From positions 1-64,000 of the forward strand of contig NZ_BMSV01000003.1 of the NCBI RefSeq assembly GCF_014649335.1: a stretch of DNA of 64,000 nucleotides, given 5' to 3'. The translations under genes and the position numbers were made by a program. Shown here in pieces: positions 63,851 through 64,000 of the stretch; position 1 is the stretch's first letter, and each line of letters begins with the position of its first letter. The stretch comes from Streptomyces roseolilacinus. Its GTDB lineage: Bacteria; Actinomycetota; Actinomycetes; Streptomycetales; Streptomycetaceae. The notes under the pieces are model-generated. The model saw only the letters and a program-made list of their open reading frames with translations, made no database searches and was not told where the DNA came from.

Positions 63851-63871
63851 GAACGAGTGTGCCACACTCTC

Positions 63872-63897
63872 GTTAAGGCAACTCGGGTTGCCTTAAC
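63872..63897. promoter_or_regulatory. Probable TetR operator
   Basis: GTTAAGGCAA and TTGCCTTAAC are perfect 10-bp arms around a 6-nt centre, in the 122-bp gap between the divergent TetR and ABC-F genes. It has the size and symmetry of a TetR-dimer site. Confidence 0.75.
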
Positions 63898-63936
63898 CGC
63901 TGGCCCTTGTCCGTCCCGCCGATCCTGGAGGCGCCC

Positions 63937-64000
63937 TTGCCCACGCAGATCTCCCTTCACCACGTGACCAAGTCCCGCGGCGAGCGGCTGCTGCTCGACG
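63937..64000 (+). CDS. ABC-F family ATP-binding protein (5' end only)
   Basis: The window ends 21 codons into this gene. A TTG start at 63937 follows GGAGG by 5 nt. The visible sequence, MPTQISLHHVTKSRGERLLLD, has the LxxVTKxxGxRxLLD opening of ABC-F proteins, which dislodge antibiotics from ribosomes or assist translation. Divergent pairing with a TetR regulator and a palindromic operator would fit an inducible resistance factor. The assignment is tentative because no Walker motif is visible before the end. Confidence 0.6.
   Translation, partial: MPTQISLHHVTKSRGERLLLD

Overview
The window looks like Streptomyces chromosome: very high G+C, GC-rich third codon positions, GTG/ATG starts with GGAGG-type ribosome sites, and a gene order that I recall as the conserved core arm of Streptomyces coelicolor from about SCO5747 (osaC) to just past SCO5805 (nrdJ). 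This assignment rests on gene content and remembered gene order; I ran no search. I see no prophage, integrated plasmid, CRISPR array or biosynthetic gene cluster. The only mobile-looking DNA is a 63-bp miniature element at the end of rshA.

Layout. 1-360: a terminator, tRNA-Thr(GGT) and a second terminator. 355-9718: the osmotic-stress locus, with osaC (anti-sigma kinase/PP2C phosphatase) divergent from osaA (giant poly-HAMP hybrid kinase) and osaB (response regulator). 9840-17785: ftsK, a RodZ-like HTH protein, then rimO-pgsA-cinA(C-terminal domain), clgR and dpsB. 18340-23883 (minus strand): lhr helicase and nei DNA glycosylase. 23966-28584: an AraC regulator with azlCD, a hypothetical protein, DUF3046 and an AI-2E family exporter. 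29102-30805: recA-recX behind an SOS promoter. 31143-32810: a flavoprotein monooxygenase. 33178-39038: the gluABCD glutamate ABC transporter (minus) divergent from the gluR-gluK two-component system, followed by an orphan TAXI binding protein. 40198-45836: miaB, miaA and dapF with small conserved proteins between them. 46016-51374: rshA, an M1 peptidase and hflX. 51443-57280: a serine protease, an aminotransferase-like protein lacking the catalytic lysine, dinG and lexA. 57780-61322: nrdR-nrdJ. 61864-64000: a TerD protein, a YdbC/DUF4937 protein, a TetR regulator and the first codons of an ABC-F ATPase.

The genes fall into a few themes. DNA repair and SOS: recA, recX, lexA, dinG and lhr-nei, with LexA-type boxes visible at recA and lexA. 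Stress and protein quality: osaABC, clgR, dpsB and rshA. tRNA and ribosome modification: miaA, miaB, rimO and hflX. Amino-acid transport and sensing: gluABCD, gluRK and azlCD. Nucleotide supply: nrdRJ with two NrdR-type boxes 31 bp apart.

The most notable observations are the aminotransferase-fold protein with Arg at the PLP-lysine position (53761); the divergent synthetase motifs in RshA; the CTAG-flanked inverted-repeat element placed exactly on the rshA stop codon; recently homogenised 276-bp repeats in osaA; a sigma-B-like promoter before osaC; a perfect 10-bp-arm palindrome between the TetR and ABC-F genes; and a recurrent TAnnnT hexamer 6-7 nt before start codons that lack a Shine-Dalgarno sequence, suggesting leaderless mRNAs.
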